From the NCBI GenBank assembly GCA_963969345.1, contig OZ017770.1, positions 4,411,246 through 4,475,245 on the forward strand: 64,000 bases of DNA, given 5' to 3'. This DNA comes from Turbatrix aceti (taxonomy: Eukaryota > Nematoda > Chromadorea > Rhabditida > Panagrolaimidae). The notes under the pieces were generated by a model that saw nothing but the letters and a program-made list of their open reading frames with translations, ran no database searches and had not been told where the DNA came from. Below are positions 46,190-58,187 of this stretch, in pieces. Position 1 is the stretch's first letter; each line of letters starts with the position of its first letter. The position numbers were made by a program, and so were the translations under genes.

Positions 46190-47326
46190 TTAGGGGACTT
46201 GAAGAGTTTCGGATTGTACATTCGCCTCGATAAGGCGAACGAGCTGAGTGAAAGCTTCGTTGACTCCGATGTTTTTCTTGACAGAAATTTTAATGTGAGG
46301 ACATCCAATGTGTCGTGCAAGCGATTCTGCTTCCTCAGACTCAACTTCGCGTCTTTCCAGAGGCACGTCACATTTTGTGTCAACAAGAATAAGGGGCAGG
46401 CCGCCAAAGCCCCTCTGTTTGATTTCAGAGTAGATTTTAAAGGCTGCGACCAGCGATTCGTGACTGTTGCTGGCGTAGGCGAGGATGATGCCATCCGCTT
46501 CGTGCAAATCGCCGTCCATGTCATTGTTATCCAGGATCTCGATCATGTATTTGGCCTGAAGATCCGCAACGCAGTCGACAATGTCGGAAACGTAGTCGTT
46601 TTCTCCGTCTAACTCCATTCGACCAAAGAAAAGTTTGTTGAGATGCTGAGCACGAGCAAGACGACTCGTGCCGACGCCAGGTGCACCGAGCACAACAATG
46701 TTGCACTTGCGAATGCTGAACTCGTTGTTCCCGCAGGAACTCTTGAGCGAGGCTCTTTCTTCCAGCTCATCAAAGCCGCTGGAGGATGTCGACGAAGGCG
46801 TCGGGCTATGCTTACGGAATTCAGGTTTGAAAAGCGAAGAGCGTGATTTTGAATTGCAGAAACGGTTGTGCGCTTTGATAAGCTTTTCGAGAGCGTAATT
46901 TCTAATTGGAGGGGTCTAAAACAACAAATAAATAAGAATTAAAAAATTATAAACAATGACACTTACAAATTTGGGCCGTGCATCGCAAACTGGGCATCGA
47001 GGGCTCAAAAAGAGCACTTTTTTGTCCACATCTGAACCGCTGGATCCTTCCTTGACAGAGCCCAGCGACATCGTGGATGACTTTTTACGAAGTTTGCCAA
47101 CCACGTTGAGGCCCATTCGAACGCTCGATCGACGACTGTAGCGCCTGGTAACTTCGCTGGTCGCATTACACTTCTTCAAAAGTTCATTGCAGCAGACTTG
47201 GCAAACTGAATGGCCGCAGGGCAAAGCAAGGGGATCTGTAAACTGCAGCCTGCAATGGGGACAGTGACCAGCAGGCAGACTGCCCATCTGGCTGGATTCG
47301 GATTCGTGCACAGTAGCAAATAACAT
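46190..47326 (-). CDS. RING finger fused to a degenerate Ras-like GTPase domain
   Basis: Two exons, 47326-46967 and 46915-46190, are joined in phase 0 by a 51-bp intron; 361 residues. The N-terminus is a C3HC4 RING: C22xxC25, C37xH39, C42xxC45, then a 65-residue Ser/Arg/Lys-rich insert before C111PVC114. TPPIRNYALEKLI follows as in RING E3 ligases, then a Ser-rich linker. A small-GTPase fold starts near residue 190 (CNIVVLGAPGVGTSRL). The P-loop has GTS where GKS is required, so the lysine is missing, and the DxxGQ switch II motif is absent (ILDNNDMD). The G4 motif survives as DTKCD and G5 approximately as SVK. No CAAX box. The predicted product is an E3 ligase with a pseudo-GTPase module, an arrangement reminiscent of TRIM23 (RING plus ARF) but not homologous in order of parts. 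The start ATG abuts acceptor TTTCAG. A poly(A) signal lies at 46125-46120. Confidence 0.8.
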
Positions 47327-50300
47327 CTGAAATGAATAAAGGGGTAAGTTGACCTGCAGGATCATAAATCCAGGAATACGCAATATTTATCCTCCGCGCG
47401 CCTCGTAAAAACAAAAATAACAGCACTAGACATTGTAAACCACCACCACGATAGATAACAAAAACCAAAGTGACGAGCTCTTTGGGATAACGGTATTACT
47501 CAAGTCCAGGCTCAGGTATGACCGGCAGCACGACGCACTTGAGTTAATTGAGAGACGCCACCGGTGCGCCGGCACGACCCATGCAGAGAGGTTGAGTGGT
47601 ACTCGCGCTCTGGCTCATCCCTGCGGCCTATTCTTTTTCTCCTCCTCATGCCCCCCCACTCCATCACCTTATTGTTTTACCTGAATGCATAGCAAAGTGA
47701 CAAAAATCAGGTGTCATAGACAGTCTATTCTCTGACGACAAACACGCTCACACAGCTATTGATGCAACTGGCATCCAGGGCAAAAACCCACTTAGCCACC
47801 TGTAGCCGGTGCCATTGCTTGCTGTCACAATATTTGTGTCGCAGGCAAATCGCATGGGCATTTGAATTTGTGTGACGACCACGGAATAAATGCCAGCGCA
47901 GACCCTAAATTCCACAGATAGAGAAAAAAACAAGTAACGGTTCTTATTTTAGCAGTGGATTGACTGTCCTGGCAGATGCTTTGTGTCAAACGGGACAGCT
48001 TGTCGTTCGGCTAATCTTCTAAACAAACATGCCTATTTTGGCCAAAACGAGACGTAGAACGGATTTCCGCCACCTGGAATTGGGTCAAAATAGGCGTTTG
48101 AATCAAAGCCGGATCTACGGAACAATTAAGCTCTGTTCTTTCTCTTTCTCTCTCTCATCTGGAGCTCGGGTTAATCAAGACCAGTCTCGACCCGCGCGAG
48201 TACTTTTTTGCCGAGTATAACAAGAGAGGTGGCAAATTGCGCGATGCAAATTAGACGCATGATGAAAGCGATACAAAAAGGACGAGGGTCCGGATCGGTA
48301 GGGATGACTAATGGCTCGCAGTGGGCTACCCAATCTTAACCTTTGTGACCGCGCTTTTACTCACTTCCGTCCCGACGGCATTTTTTGAATGCAAACGAGT
48401 GACCGAACGAGAGAAAGGGGTCCGCTGACCTGCAACTAATTCAGGTATTCGAAGTCGGAAGGTAAAACTAAATGTCAAAACAACAGAAGTGTTACTTTTC
48501 AAATCCTCAGATCCCGCTAGAATCAAAAGACAATGGATAAAAACCCGGCAGACGTGTTCAAAGCCGCGCCATACTGGGAGATCGTGTCTTAGCACTTGCT
48601 GATCGCCTCGCCTTCAAAAGTGCGACATATGCGTTGTCGACCGGATATAACAACGCAATAGACTTGCGGTGTCGTCAAAGAGTACAGAAATCTACAGAAA
48701 GGGCTTCAAGATAGGTATCTGGTCACACATGGTCGGAATTAATGGCAGCATGACATCGGGTGTATAAGTCCAAATTGAAAAAGAACCAAGTGGCCAACTG
48801 CCACAAACCCCTGAAAAAAAGCCACAAAAAATCATGACACTTGGCGACATTTGTTGTGGTAAAAAGAAGTCATTTTTCAAAAAAGCAACCCTGGGTGGGC
48901 ATTAATCATCAGATTTTGCCAGACATGAGCAAAAGTAGTGGCAGAAAATGAACTCAAGCACAGTAGGACGACTCGGGCGACCTCAAAGCAAATTAGACTT
49001 AGACAATGAAAAGAAAACAACACCGAGACTAGCTAGGTGATCCTAGAGTGGTTGTAAAAGTGTTTGCTCACAAATTATCGCAGTCGCTTTACAGAAGCCA
49101 TGGCTATGATGTACCGCCTTCTCAAAAGTGCGCAAGCCGTTGTAAAAGGACCATCACACCAGGCGAGCGATTAGATAATAAACTTTTTTTTTAAACGACA
49201 CTGGTGGCCACTAGATAGTGGTACGCTTGAAAACAAAGCCATGTACAACTTTTTGACAGCGCAATAGAAGCGATTTTTTGTGGCATGGTGGCCAGACGCT
49301 ATGCCCTCTGAACCAGAAAATAGCTCAAGTGAGGGAAGGACCGCAGCAGAAGGTGAAAAAAGATCATCCATTGCGACACTGCCTTGCAAGTATCTCGGCC
49401 TGCCCCCACATCCTCTTTTTCATGCACCTGGTTGCATCGGCACGCGCACAATTAGTGTCAAGTGTAACGACGAGACTCAAGTATCCATCACAAATGCATT
49501 CAATTGACATTCAAATTTGGCAACATTAGACAAGAGTGACCTTGTTTGATCGACTTGATTGGTTCATTCAAAAAACGGGAGAACACAAAAAACTATTCAA
49601 GTTTTGAATAAAATTTTATACCGTAACAAGCGTTACCAAATAAATCACGAAAAGAAATTTGAGACACAATGTGAAGAGGACGCAACAAATTGGCAGCATC
49701 CATCCTCCGATTTGTAAGGACACATGGCGATTTTGCAACCCAATCCAAGTCATCAAAAACCGAAACAATAGCTTATTTGACTCCATATGCCAACAATTGA
49801 ACAAAATCCTACCGACAGGTGTTGCCGTTTGTTTTGCAACAAGCGTCATGTGCCTAGCGGGAAAGTCATCTTTGCGCACTTCACCGCCAAAAAGGAGTTA
49901 AACGAAAAGTTTTGTAAAGCACGGCAGGCCTATTGTTTAACAAAGGTGACAACTAATTGTCTTCTGCCAAGTTAAAAGGCAAATAAAAAGCACTCCTGCT
50001 GACGGGTAGCGGTAAACTTCAGTCATCGGCAGATGGCATAAGTTGGCGACCATGCAAGGCAATTAAGCAGGTAGCAACATGCAAGTGATCGTAAAACACG
50101 TGTCAGAGCAAGCCAGAGCCAGGTGGGCAGGGGTTCAACTTTTATGTATCGTAAAGATGTCATACCGTGAAGAAATTCCGCTTCACAACGTGTGTCATGG
50201 ATAATAAAAAAAAATCTAAATGACCTGACACGCATGCAAAAAAAGAGAGTTTTTGAAAACAAGCCAACAAAAGTACTTACTACCTGATTGTGTGCAGCAC

Positions 50301-51532
50301 CGCGCTTGACAGGTAATACATTACTCATTGTCAGCGTTCAAGCGCGCAGTTTTAAACTTTTTTGTCTCACTTAAGACAGAAGAGAGTCTGCTCGATCCTG
50401 AAGTTATGTTAAGGTCACACCTCTGAACTACATCGCATACAATTTCGCGGCAGTAAATTTTTTGAACTGAGAGGTAAAAAAAACAGGTAACCTAAAATAC
50501 ATGCTCAAATTTTGGTATTACATTGAAAAAAAGGAAAAAGGATAATCAACTGAATCTGTCCTCGTAGCGAACAAAAGTGCCAATTAGTCGCTTGCGCACT
50601 ACGCTAAAGCCAGCGATACAGAAAGCAGTGCGATGTAATCCTAGACACGCTTTTTACGACACCCGCACCTGGACGTGGTAGGGGCTTTGTTCTTGACCGA
50701 TTGATGACCAAAAAGGCGATCAAATTTCATTTAGACCACCTTCTAAGCCTGATAATCGCAAATCCCGACATATGGTCTCCAAGTTTTTAACGAGGTCAGA
50801 AAAATACGGTACCAATAAAAAAAAGTTGACTGACACGCTGCCCTTGTCGGGCGTTCTCGTTAGAGTTGCGCAACTTCCATCGAGACTCAGCTCTCTCGAC
50901 CGGAAACAACAGACGAGCCGCAAAACCCGTTGCGTAAAGTCGCTAATACCATATTTTCATGTTACTTCCGTCAGGTAACCCCGAGAGTCAACGTCATGGC
51001 AGCAGTCAAAAACAAGTAAACCTTGTCATTACGAACCACTTTTCAGACGACCTTATTTTCAACAAAAAATGGCCCTAACAAATTTTTGACCCCAGTCATG
51101 GATAATGAATGACTTTGCTGCCTCCAACAACTCGCTAACAAGCTCAACCAGATCGGCACCCGTCATAATCGATCATAATGCATTTTAGCGCACTCGAGCC
51201 CTCGCGTCAGGGCAGGACGAGTCATTAGCGCAAATGATCGTGAGAATGCATGACGACAATAGCTGACGACGAGCTCCGAGGGTATTTCGCGGTTATCGTA
51301 ACGGTCATTGTTTATTTAGATAGATCAAATCATACTGTAGCTTTGTTCAACGTAAAAAAATAGAGGTTTCGTTTCAGGAATAATAATTAAGTCGAAGTTG
51401 TAAAAATCGCAGCGGGTAAAAAGAATTGGAATTTCACAGTAGCTTGAAAAATTATGCGGCAAGAGACAGATGTCAATGGCAAGAAAAATACCATGGCAAG
51501 GATGGAAACAAACTTTGGCATCGGTGTAGCAA
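47327..51532. other. Intergenic, no supported gene (4.2 kb)
   Basis: Only short frames without domains or phase-linked exons. This is the upstream side of the RING/GTPase gene and holds the 3' end of the desaturase gene (poly(A) signal on the minus strand, complement of 51311-51316). I see no repeat with clear borders. Confidence 0.4.
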
Positions 51533-52745
51533 TCAGTCAACGTGTTTGAGTTGAGAAACGTCGCGTCCCAAGAATAAACCGGCAATATACTCGATAGCAC
51601 CGTATACCTGAGATGAGGAGTACGTGCCGACACCGTAGAAATTGTACTCCGACGGCTTGGAGACCTTGCGCTTTACCCGAGAGCAGAGACTCATTTTGGG
51701 ATCAAAAATGAAGTCGTAGATAAGCTTAAGCCAGCTGTCATGGGTGACGAGATCTTTGTAGAATTCAGGAGCGATCTGGCGTACCTACAATATTCAGTTG
51801 TGCTTATTCAGTCAGGCTAAACACTTTAAAAGATCACCGACCTTTGGCAAATTAGCGCCACACACAAACGGAAAATCGTGATGCTCGACGTGATGACCGA
51901 CGTTGAAGGTGACCATGTTGATAGGTCCGTAGTAGCTGTACGTCTCCTGTCCGGGCTCAAAAACGTAGTGGTCAGAGATGTAGTGACCAGCCAGGGGATG
52001 AAGGCCGAGTCCTACAGCGAATCCGCCAATGAGGTAGACAAGAGCTTTGACGCCGAAGAAATGGTAGATGGCATAGTCGAAAGCGAGCTGCACGACCGCG
52101 TTGATGATTTCAAAGTCCGTAACTGCCTTTTTGTAAATTGCAAAGGGACGAAAGGCGTAGAAAAGAGGCTGCAGGCAAACCCAAACAAATTTTCCCAGTG
52201 TGTTCTTGAAGATGCGAGTCTCGAGCTCCGTGGGCACGTCGGTATCGAGGACGTCTTCTCCGAGGTATCTGTGATGCTCCAGGTGGTATTTCTTGAAGGA
52301 AATGGACATCGGTACGCCCATGGGCAGATTGGCGAGAAAACCAAAAATCCTGTTCTGCAAAGAGAGCGCACGCATAGATCAATCAAAGACCAGAAAACAA
52401 GAGACAAATAAAATTTAAACAAAAGTCACTCACCGCAAGGCAGTACCTCGGGCCGTATGCCATGTTGTGCGAGATTTCGTGGACAGCAAGGGTCAGCGAG
52501 TGGTTGATGGTGCCACTGACGCAGTAGGCTTGCAGCCAGATGAGAATCCAGTTAGAGTCTTGCAGGAGATAGCACATAAAGATCTGGTACAAGACCATGG
52601 TCAGCACGACGACCTTGAAGGTTGGGTCAATCCCGAAGCATTCTTTTATCTCGGGGTGCTTTTCGAGGATTTCACGACGCCGGGTGGCGTGTGGCTCCTC
52701 CGTGAATGACCATTCGAAATCCGCTTTGGATGTATTTTGGCCCAT
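51533..52745 (-). CDS. DEGS1: Sphingolipid delta(4)-desaturase / dihydroceramide desaturase
   Basis: Exons 52745-52434, 52354-51842 and 51784-51533; 358 residues. The enzyme introduces the 4,5-trans double bond into dihydroceramide at the ER membrane. It starts [20 protein letters not shown], the conserved DEGS N-terminus, with Gly2 and Ser6 placed for N-myristoylation. All three di-iron histidine boxes are intact: HEISH, HLEHH (in [12 protein letters not shown]) and HHVEHH (in [12 protein letters not shown]). Hydrophobic segments around residues 45-80 and 170-215 agree with a multi-pass membrane desaturase. The length is slightly greater than the usual 320-330 residues because of a C-terminal extension ending in SQLKHVD. 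Confidence 0.93.
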
Positions 52746-53211
52746 GGAGAATCGAAGCAAGCGAGAGCACAACCTGCCTGTCCGGATTGGCAGACAAATT
52801 GACAGCCTAAAAAAGTTGCCTTATCGCGACAAAAAGCGTGGGAATCATTCCTGACGCAACGCATAATCGGATGTATAAAGTAAAAAGCACGCAAAGTCTG
52901 ATAACGCACAATTGCTGCAAATCAAACGTAAATAAACCATGCATCTGTCAACCGGGGCGCACGCACTGATATTCGTAGGCGTGTAATAAATCACTCAACG
53001 TTTCTGTATTATTGTTGATGAACATTTGAGCGAATGTAATCTACGAGGAAAACTAACCTCTAAGTGGTGCATATCAGTACAAAGAACAAAAAACCAAAAA
53101 ACGCTTATAACCGCAAGGCAAAAAAAGGATTTATGGTTTATCGATCAGAAACACGAGTAACAAACGAACAAAAAAGACCTAAACGAGCTATGGCGCGCAC
53201 CCGACTGACTG
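52746..53211. other. Spacer between desaturase 5' end and MRPL1 3' end
   Basis: This interval holds the desaturase leader and promoter side and the MRPL1 3' UTR. Both genes are on the minus strand. Nothing else is recognisable. Confidence 0.4.
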
Positions 53212-54494
53212 CTACATAACAGCCAACAACTCGTCGACAGCCTCTTTGGTAACTTCAGACTTGACCTCTTCCTTCTTCTTCTTCTTGCCTGATTTGCGCT
53301 TCTCAGCCTTCTCAATCTCCTCCTCGGTGGGCACGGGAAGGAAGCGGGACACGTCGATGGCATAGTAAGTCTTTCCCGGGATAACCATCATGACAGCACG
53401 GTTCACGAAAGGCCCGAGGATCGGAGAACGGTGAGCGCAGACAGCAGAGATGACAGCTTCGATGTTGGCTTCAATTTCTTCGTCTGGCATGTTGAGCTGT
53501 AATAAAACCCGCATTTATCGTGGCCCGTGTTCCACTAGGCAGAAAAACTTACACGACCAATAACAGGCTCAGCCAGTCCCCATTGCGGAAAGACGGGGTC
53601 AGGCTTGATATCGACCTTGACGCCGTTCTTGAAACGCTCGATCATGAGCGGCAGGTCATCGCCGAGACCCCCGTTGAGTCGGGTGGGAAAGCGAGATTTG
53701 AGCAGACCCCGCAGCGGCAGAACAGACGATCCCATGTCCGAATGACAGACACAAAAGTCGTAATCATCGATGCGGAATTGTCCCTTGATGATTTTCTTGA
53801 TGATCTCAGGACCCAGAGCGATTTCAGCGCCGGCTTCGACCGCCAATTCCTGGAGCGCAGGATCCGCAGTGAATGCGAGAATCGTGCGCTTCTCGTTGTG
53901 CTTGAAGGGATGAGGCACGGGGACGATTTCACTGGATGCTGATACCATTTTTGTCTGAATAATTATTCTTGATATTGCTCACACTTAAAAAACAAAAACC
54001 TACAGCTCGTTCGGTGTCCATATTGAGTTCCATGCGGATCTTCACAGGCGCTTTCGGGTTGTTGAACATGGACGGCTGCTGAAGCTCGCGATGCATCGCC
54101 AGCGCATCCTGAATGCTGTAAAACTGATTCTTGATCGTGTGGCGAAGGAAAACGCTGCATTCAGCAGTATCTGCCAGAACTGCCTCTTCATCGGCGCTGT
54201 AACGGCCCGGATACTGCTGCGACGGCGACAAACTGCAAGAACACGACTAAATAAGTTAAAAGCATACAAAGCAACTTACAGATTCTTCATTTTGCGAATC
54301 TTGATGCGCTCCATGAAGCTGTACTGCTTGCGAGCGGCTTCACGTTCTTCGCGCTTAAGTCGACGATCAAGACGCTCCTGACGACTAATGCTGGCTTTCA
54401 GAGCACGCTTACGGAACCTCTGAGACTGGATCTCGGTACATCGTGCGGCCAGGAGCTTCTCGCAGCTCAAGCCGCCGATACGAGACAATATCAT
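53212..54494 (-). CDS. MRPL1: Mitochondrial large-subunit ribosomal protein L1 (uL1m)
   Basis: Exons 54494-54280, 54232-54004, 53954-53553 and 53496-53212; 376 residues. The N-terminus is basic with no acidic residues in the first dozen (MILSRIGGLSCEKLLAARC), consistent with a mitochondrial presequence, and is followed by a strongly charged helical stretch. Then come the MRPL1-type entry (YSIQDALAMHRELQQPS, VKIRMELNMDTERA), the uL1 core (HNEKRTILAFTADPALQELA, DDYDFCVCHSDMGS) and the C-terminal RGLLKSRFPTRLNGG region. The protein binds 23S-like rRNA in the L1 stalk. It ends in a Lys/Glu-rich tail. Acceptor GGTTTCAG (54520-54519) precedes the ATG by 24 bp. The gene is divergent from rabenosyn. 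Confidence 0.8.
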
Positions 54495-55070
54495 AGCGGT
54501 AAAGCTGCTTTTGCGACGCTGAAACCGAGAATGAAAGTTATAAAATGCAAGATGTAAAAAATTCTTTCGCGCCGAAAGCACTGAATCTTAGAAATGTGTG
54601 AGTAAGGCTGGCACGGTGCTTATCTGCCGTAGCAGCTTCCATTCACAGACTTTCTTTACAAATAAATAATATTTAAAGACAAACAAGGCAATATTAATGT
54701 TAAATTTCACTTTTCGAACCGTTAAGATTTTTCCTTGAGCAAAAAATGTAAAATAATAAAAAGGTGCTATTTCTTGGCACTCTTCTTGCAACGTTCCTTT
54801 TTGCTCATCAGTGTAATTCGAAAAAAACAGTTTTCTTTCCGTCAGAGCATAATAATATGCTTTTTTTGCAGTCAATAGCGCCGGATATAAACAAAGAACG
54901 CGCATACACGTGTCGTTGCAAGAACCCAAAGAGAGCGCGTTCGTCAACAGACAAGAAAGACCACAACCTACGGCGAGAAAGCGCATAATATAATTCTTAT
55001 TTTTTGCTGGTAATACGTGTTTTGTGCATCATTTGCCGGTTAATGGCACATTCATTGATTTGTTGTTTTG
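54495..55070. promoter_or_regulatory. Divergent promoter between MRPL1 and rabenosyn-5
   Basis: 576 bp separate two start codons transcribed outward, so the region must serve both genes. The MRPL1 leader begins at acceptor 54520-54519. No equivalent acceptor is evident just before the rabenosyn ATG. Confidence 0.55.
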
Positions 55071-57049
55071 ATGGACTCGGTTGGAAATGAAATTCGCCAG
55101 GGGTTTTTCTGTCCGTACTGCTTGCAAGACCTCTGCGAGCAGGAGCTGCTTAGTCGGCATGTTGCCGAAAGTCACCCGGAAACCACAGACAACAACGACA
55201 CCATAGATGTCCTCAAAGGTCAGTCATGCCGTTGCCAGACAGTTTGCTTACAAATATGGCTTTTATAGGTGCACTTGGCCGAGCGAAAAAAAAGATATTG
55301 AATATCGATTTCTCAATTGGCGCTTCGAGTGTAAACAATGTGCCTGATCACGACGTGCAGCCAACTTACGTCAGATACTTCGAGCAACCACAGACCATCG
55401 GTGAGTTGACCCTTATTGCTTGATATGCCCTTCATCACGGGAATCCATTTAAGGCGTGCATCAGAGCTTGTACACAATCTTCGACAAGGATCGCGAACGG
55501 TTCTCTAGGCAGGTTCACGACAAGACAAACAACCTCATATTGCGCATGGACAAACTCATCAGAAAGTGTCCGTCTGACTCAACCAGGCGAGGTATGGCTC
55601 AGTTTATAAAGGACCTCTGTCATCTGTTTTATACTTTTTTTTCAGAATTCGAGCAAGACACCGTTCCTTGGGCCAAATCGAGCTCTGCATGTCGGGTGTG
55701 CAACACGAAGTACACAATCGCGCGGCGAGAACATCATTGCCGGCTCTGCGGAGCTTCTATTTGCAAAAATTGCTGTCATTTCCTTTCTGTAACCGTAGCA
55801 GGTAAAAATTAGACACTCTTCATTTTTTCTAACTTGGGGTAACCTGTTACAGATAAGCTTACAAACTCGGTGGAAGCTTCCTACATCAACCCCGTGCAAG
55901 AGGACCTAGCGTCCAAGAAGAGGATCAGCTTTGGCGGATCGGATTCGCTTTTGAAAAAGTCATCCAGTTTATTGCTGGGAAATCTCGGCTTGGGCACAAG
56001 TAAGCCTCAGAATGTAAGGACCAAAATTTTCTACTACTGAGATCAAAAAATTTTTGTTTTTTTCAGAACGATGCCGATAACCTGAGAATTTGTACCCATT
56101 GCCTTGAACTCTTGGAACGTCGCAAAACCATGATCGAAAAGAAGTCTACCCTTTCAATTTTCGTGGATTTGTACGAAAAGCTGATGGAGCTGGTACTGCT
56201 GATATGCAACCTGGCACCGTCCTACAGAAGAAGTGCAGAGTCGCTTTGGAAGGGCCAGAGCATGTATACCCTTGAATCTGCCATACAACTCAGAAGACGG
56301 CTCATCAGCCTGCAGCACGAAATCAAAACCCTGTGCGAACGCATTGAAAACTGGGGACTCGATTACGATCCTGCAGCAACAAAGCCTACGCCACGGGAGC
56401 TCGTTCTTCGTGCCAACATTCGTTACATTGCCATCGATCGATTACGGGAAGCTGTCCTTGATCTCCCAAACCTGCCCACGAAGGATGAATACAAGAAACT
56501 GCAGGAAGAACACAAACAAAGAGTGCTACGCGTTGCCGAGGAGGAAGCCAATGTCGCTATTCAGAATCAGTTTCGTGTGAGTATTTTTTTGAAGACAGAG
56601 TATAATTGCTTTTATTGCACTGTTAAACGTTGTAATTAGTTAATAACTCGTTGTACAAAAGATTTATTTTCAGACATCGCCGTCTAATCCGCAGCTAGCC
56701 ACGAGCATTGTTCATAACAACCGTCCAAAGGTCCTTCGCACGAGTTTGTCACTCACAGGAATCGAGGCCGAAAGCGGATGGCAACCGAAAGCGTCCCTCG
56801 AAAACAATCCTTTCCTTACCGATGACAACAACGATCATCCGCTTCAGCATCAGTATCTCCTTGTCATGGAGTGAGTTTATCTTTATCCAACTTGTCGTGA
56901 CCCGTATTTATTCCGGATCTTTCAGTTACCTTCAACAAGCAGCCGCCGCGGGCAAAAATGACGAGGTTTCTGTCTTTGAAAACAACCTCATCGAAATTGA
57001 GTGCGAGTTGAAACGGCTTAATTTATCAGTTCCCCAGGGTAGTGCATAA
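55071..57049 (+). CDS. RBSN: Rabenosyn-5 (FYVE-finger Rab effector)
   Basis: Exons 55071-55218, 55269-55400, 55454-55591, 55646-55801, 55853-56013, 56067-56576, 56674-56870 and 56926-57049; 521 residues. An N-terminal C2H2 finger (CPYCLQDLCEQELLSRHVAESH) is followed by a helical region and a FYVE domain. CRVC, RREHHCRLCG and ICKNC are separated from the final RICTHC by a long Ser-rich insert, as in rabenosyn. Then come the helical Rab-binding region (VDLYEKLMELV, LRRRLISLQHEI, LPTKDEYKKLQEEHKQR), one EHD-binding NPF motif (ENNPFLTD) and a C-terminal coiled helix. The protein links Rab4/Rab5, EHD and VPS45 in early-endosome recycling. Deviations: Glu in RREHHCR where Arg or Lys is usual, and WAKS in place of WxxD. 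The third intron (55592-55645) is 54 bp, in frame and stop-free. Poly(A) signal 57104-57109. Confidence 0.9.
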
Positions 57050-58187
57050 TTTTGTGCAATGTTCTCATTTCTTGATGTCACCGCCAGCGTTGTTTTAAAT
57101 TAAAATAAAATAAACAAATTGCGTTGGACGGATTTATTCTACGGTATATATCAATTTCAACAACATAATAATAAGCATGTAAAACAAGAGTGATATTGTA
57201 TTGGGTTGACACACTAGAGCATGGATAATAACATGACTTTTTTGCGATAAATAACGGGATACACAATGATAAATACAGGTTATTCTTCGTGGATAAATAT
57301 GATGCGTTTGTTTTTATTTTTGTTCAAAATAAAAAGTTACTTGCTACTTGTCAACTACAAATTTAAATAAAACAAAAAAAACACATACATTGGAATAATC
57401 ACAATGACAAGCAGCATGCAACTTGTTTGGTCACTCGAAATGGCAGAACACAGGATATTCGGCTAACATTAGGAATTTGTTTTTTTAAATACAAGGTATA
57501 TATATTGCTTTGGCGAAGCACCATTCGAAAATACATAATTATTGGTGCTGCTACGTGTCGTGGCTAGTAGATTGGGTAAGAAACAGTATAAACAATTTTT
57601 ACAGGTCCGAATTTAAAACAAAATGAAAAAAAATGCAAATATCTGAATTTTTTGCGCTGGTTTTCGGAAAATTGAAAAACTCATCAATCTTAAAAAAAAA
57701 TTAAAGTGAATTAATTTGTCGCAACATAGGCGCAGGTGGTGGAAAAAAACAATAAATTTGATCGCAAAAAGTGTATCTTCAGGTGTGTAAAAAATGTGAC
57801 GGAGCTAATACACTAACCCGCCGAAAATTAAACACTAAATATGAAAAAAAATGTAAAAGCAACTTAATACGCATCGTAGCCGTATGACGATATAGATGTA
57901 TACAAATAATATTATACATTGAAATAAAACCAATTTTGGGAACTTATTTGGTAAAAAAACAGCAGACAAACAGGGAAACAAGGCAAATTAGGAGGACAAT
58001 TGTGGAAAATATGAAAATACGCAGATAACAGTAATTTTTCTAAAAAAAATGATTAAAAACAAGAAACAATTCAGGTAACAGGTAATAATCATTGACAAAT
58101 TAAAACAAATAGACCGTAGTGGGATTTTCAAAATTAGTAGACTAAAACACGATATCTAATAAGTTAATGAGCAGGTGCAAAATTTGA
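57050..58187. other. Convergent 3' region of rabenosyn-5 and MEIOC-like gene
   Basis: About 1.1 kb of AT-rich DNA with the rabenosyn poly(A) signal near its start. No gene or RNA is recognisable. Confidence 0.5.
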
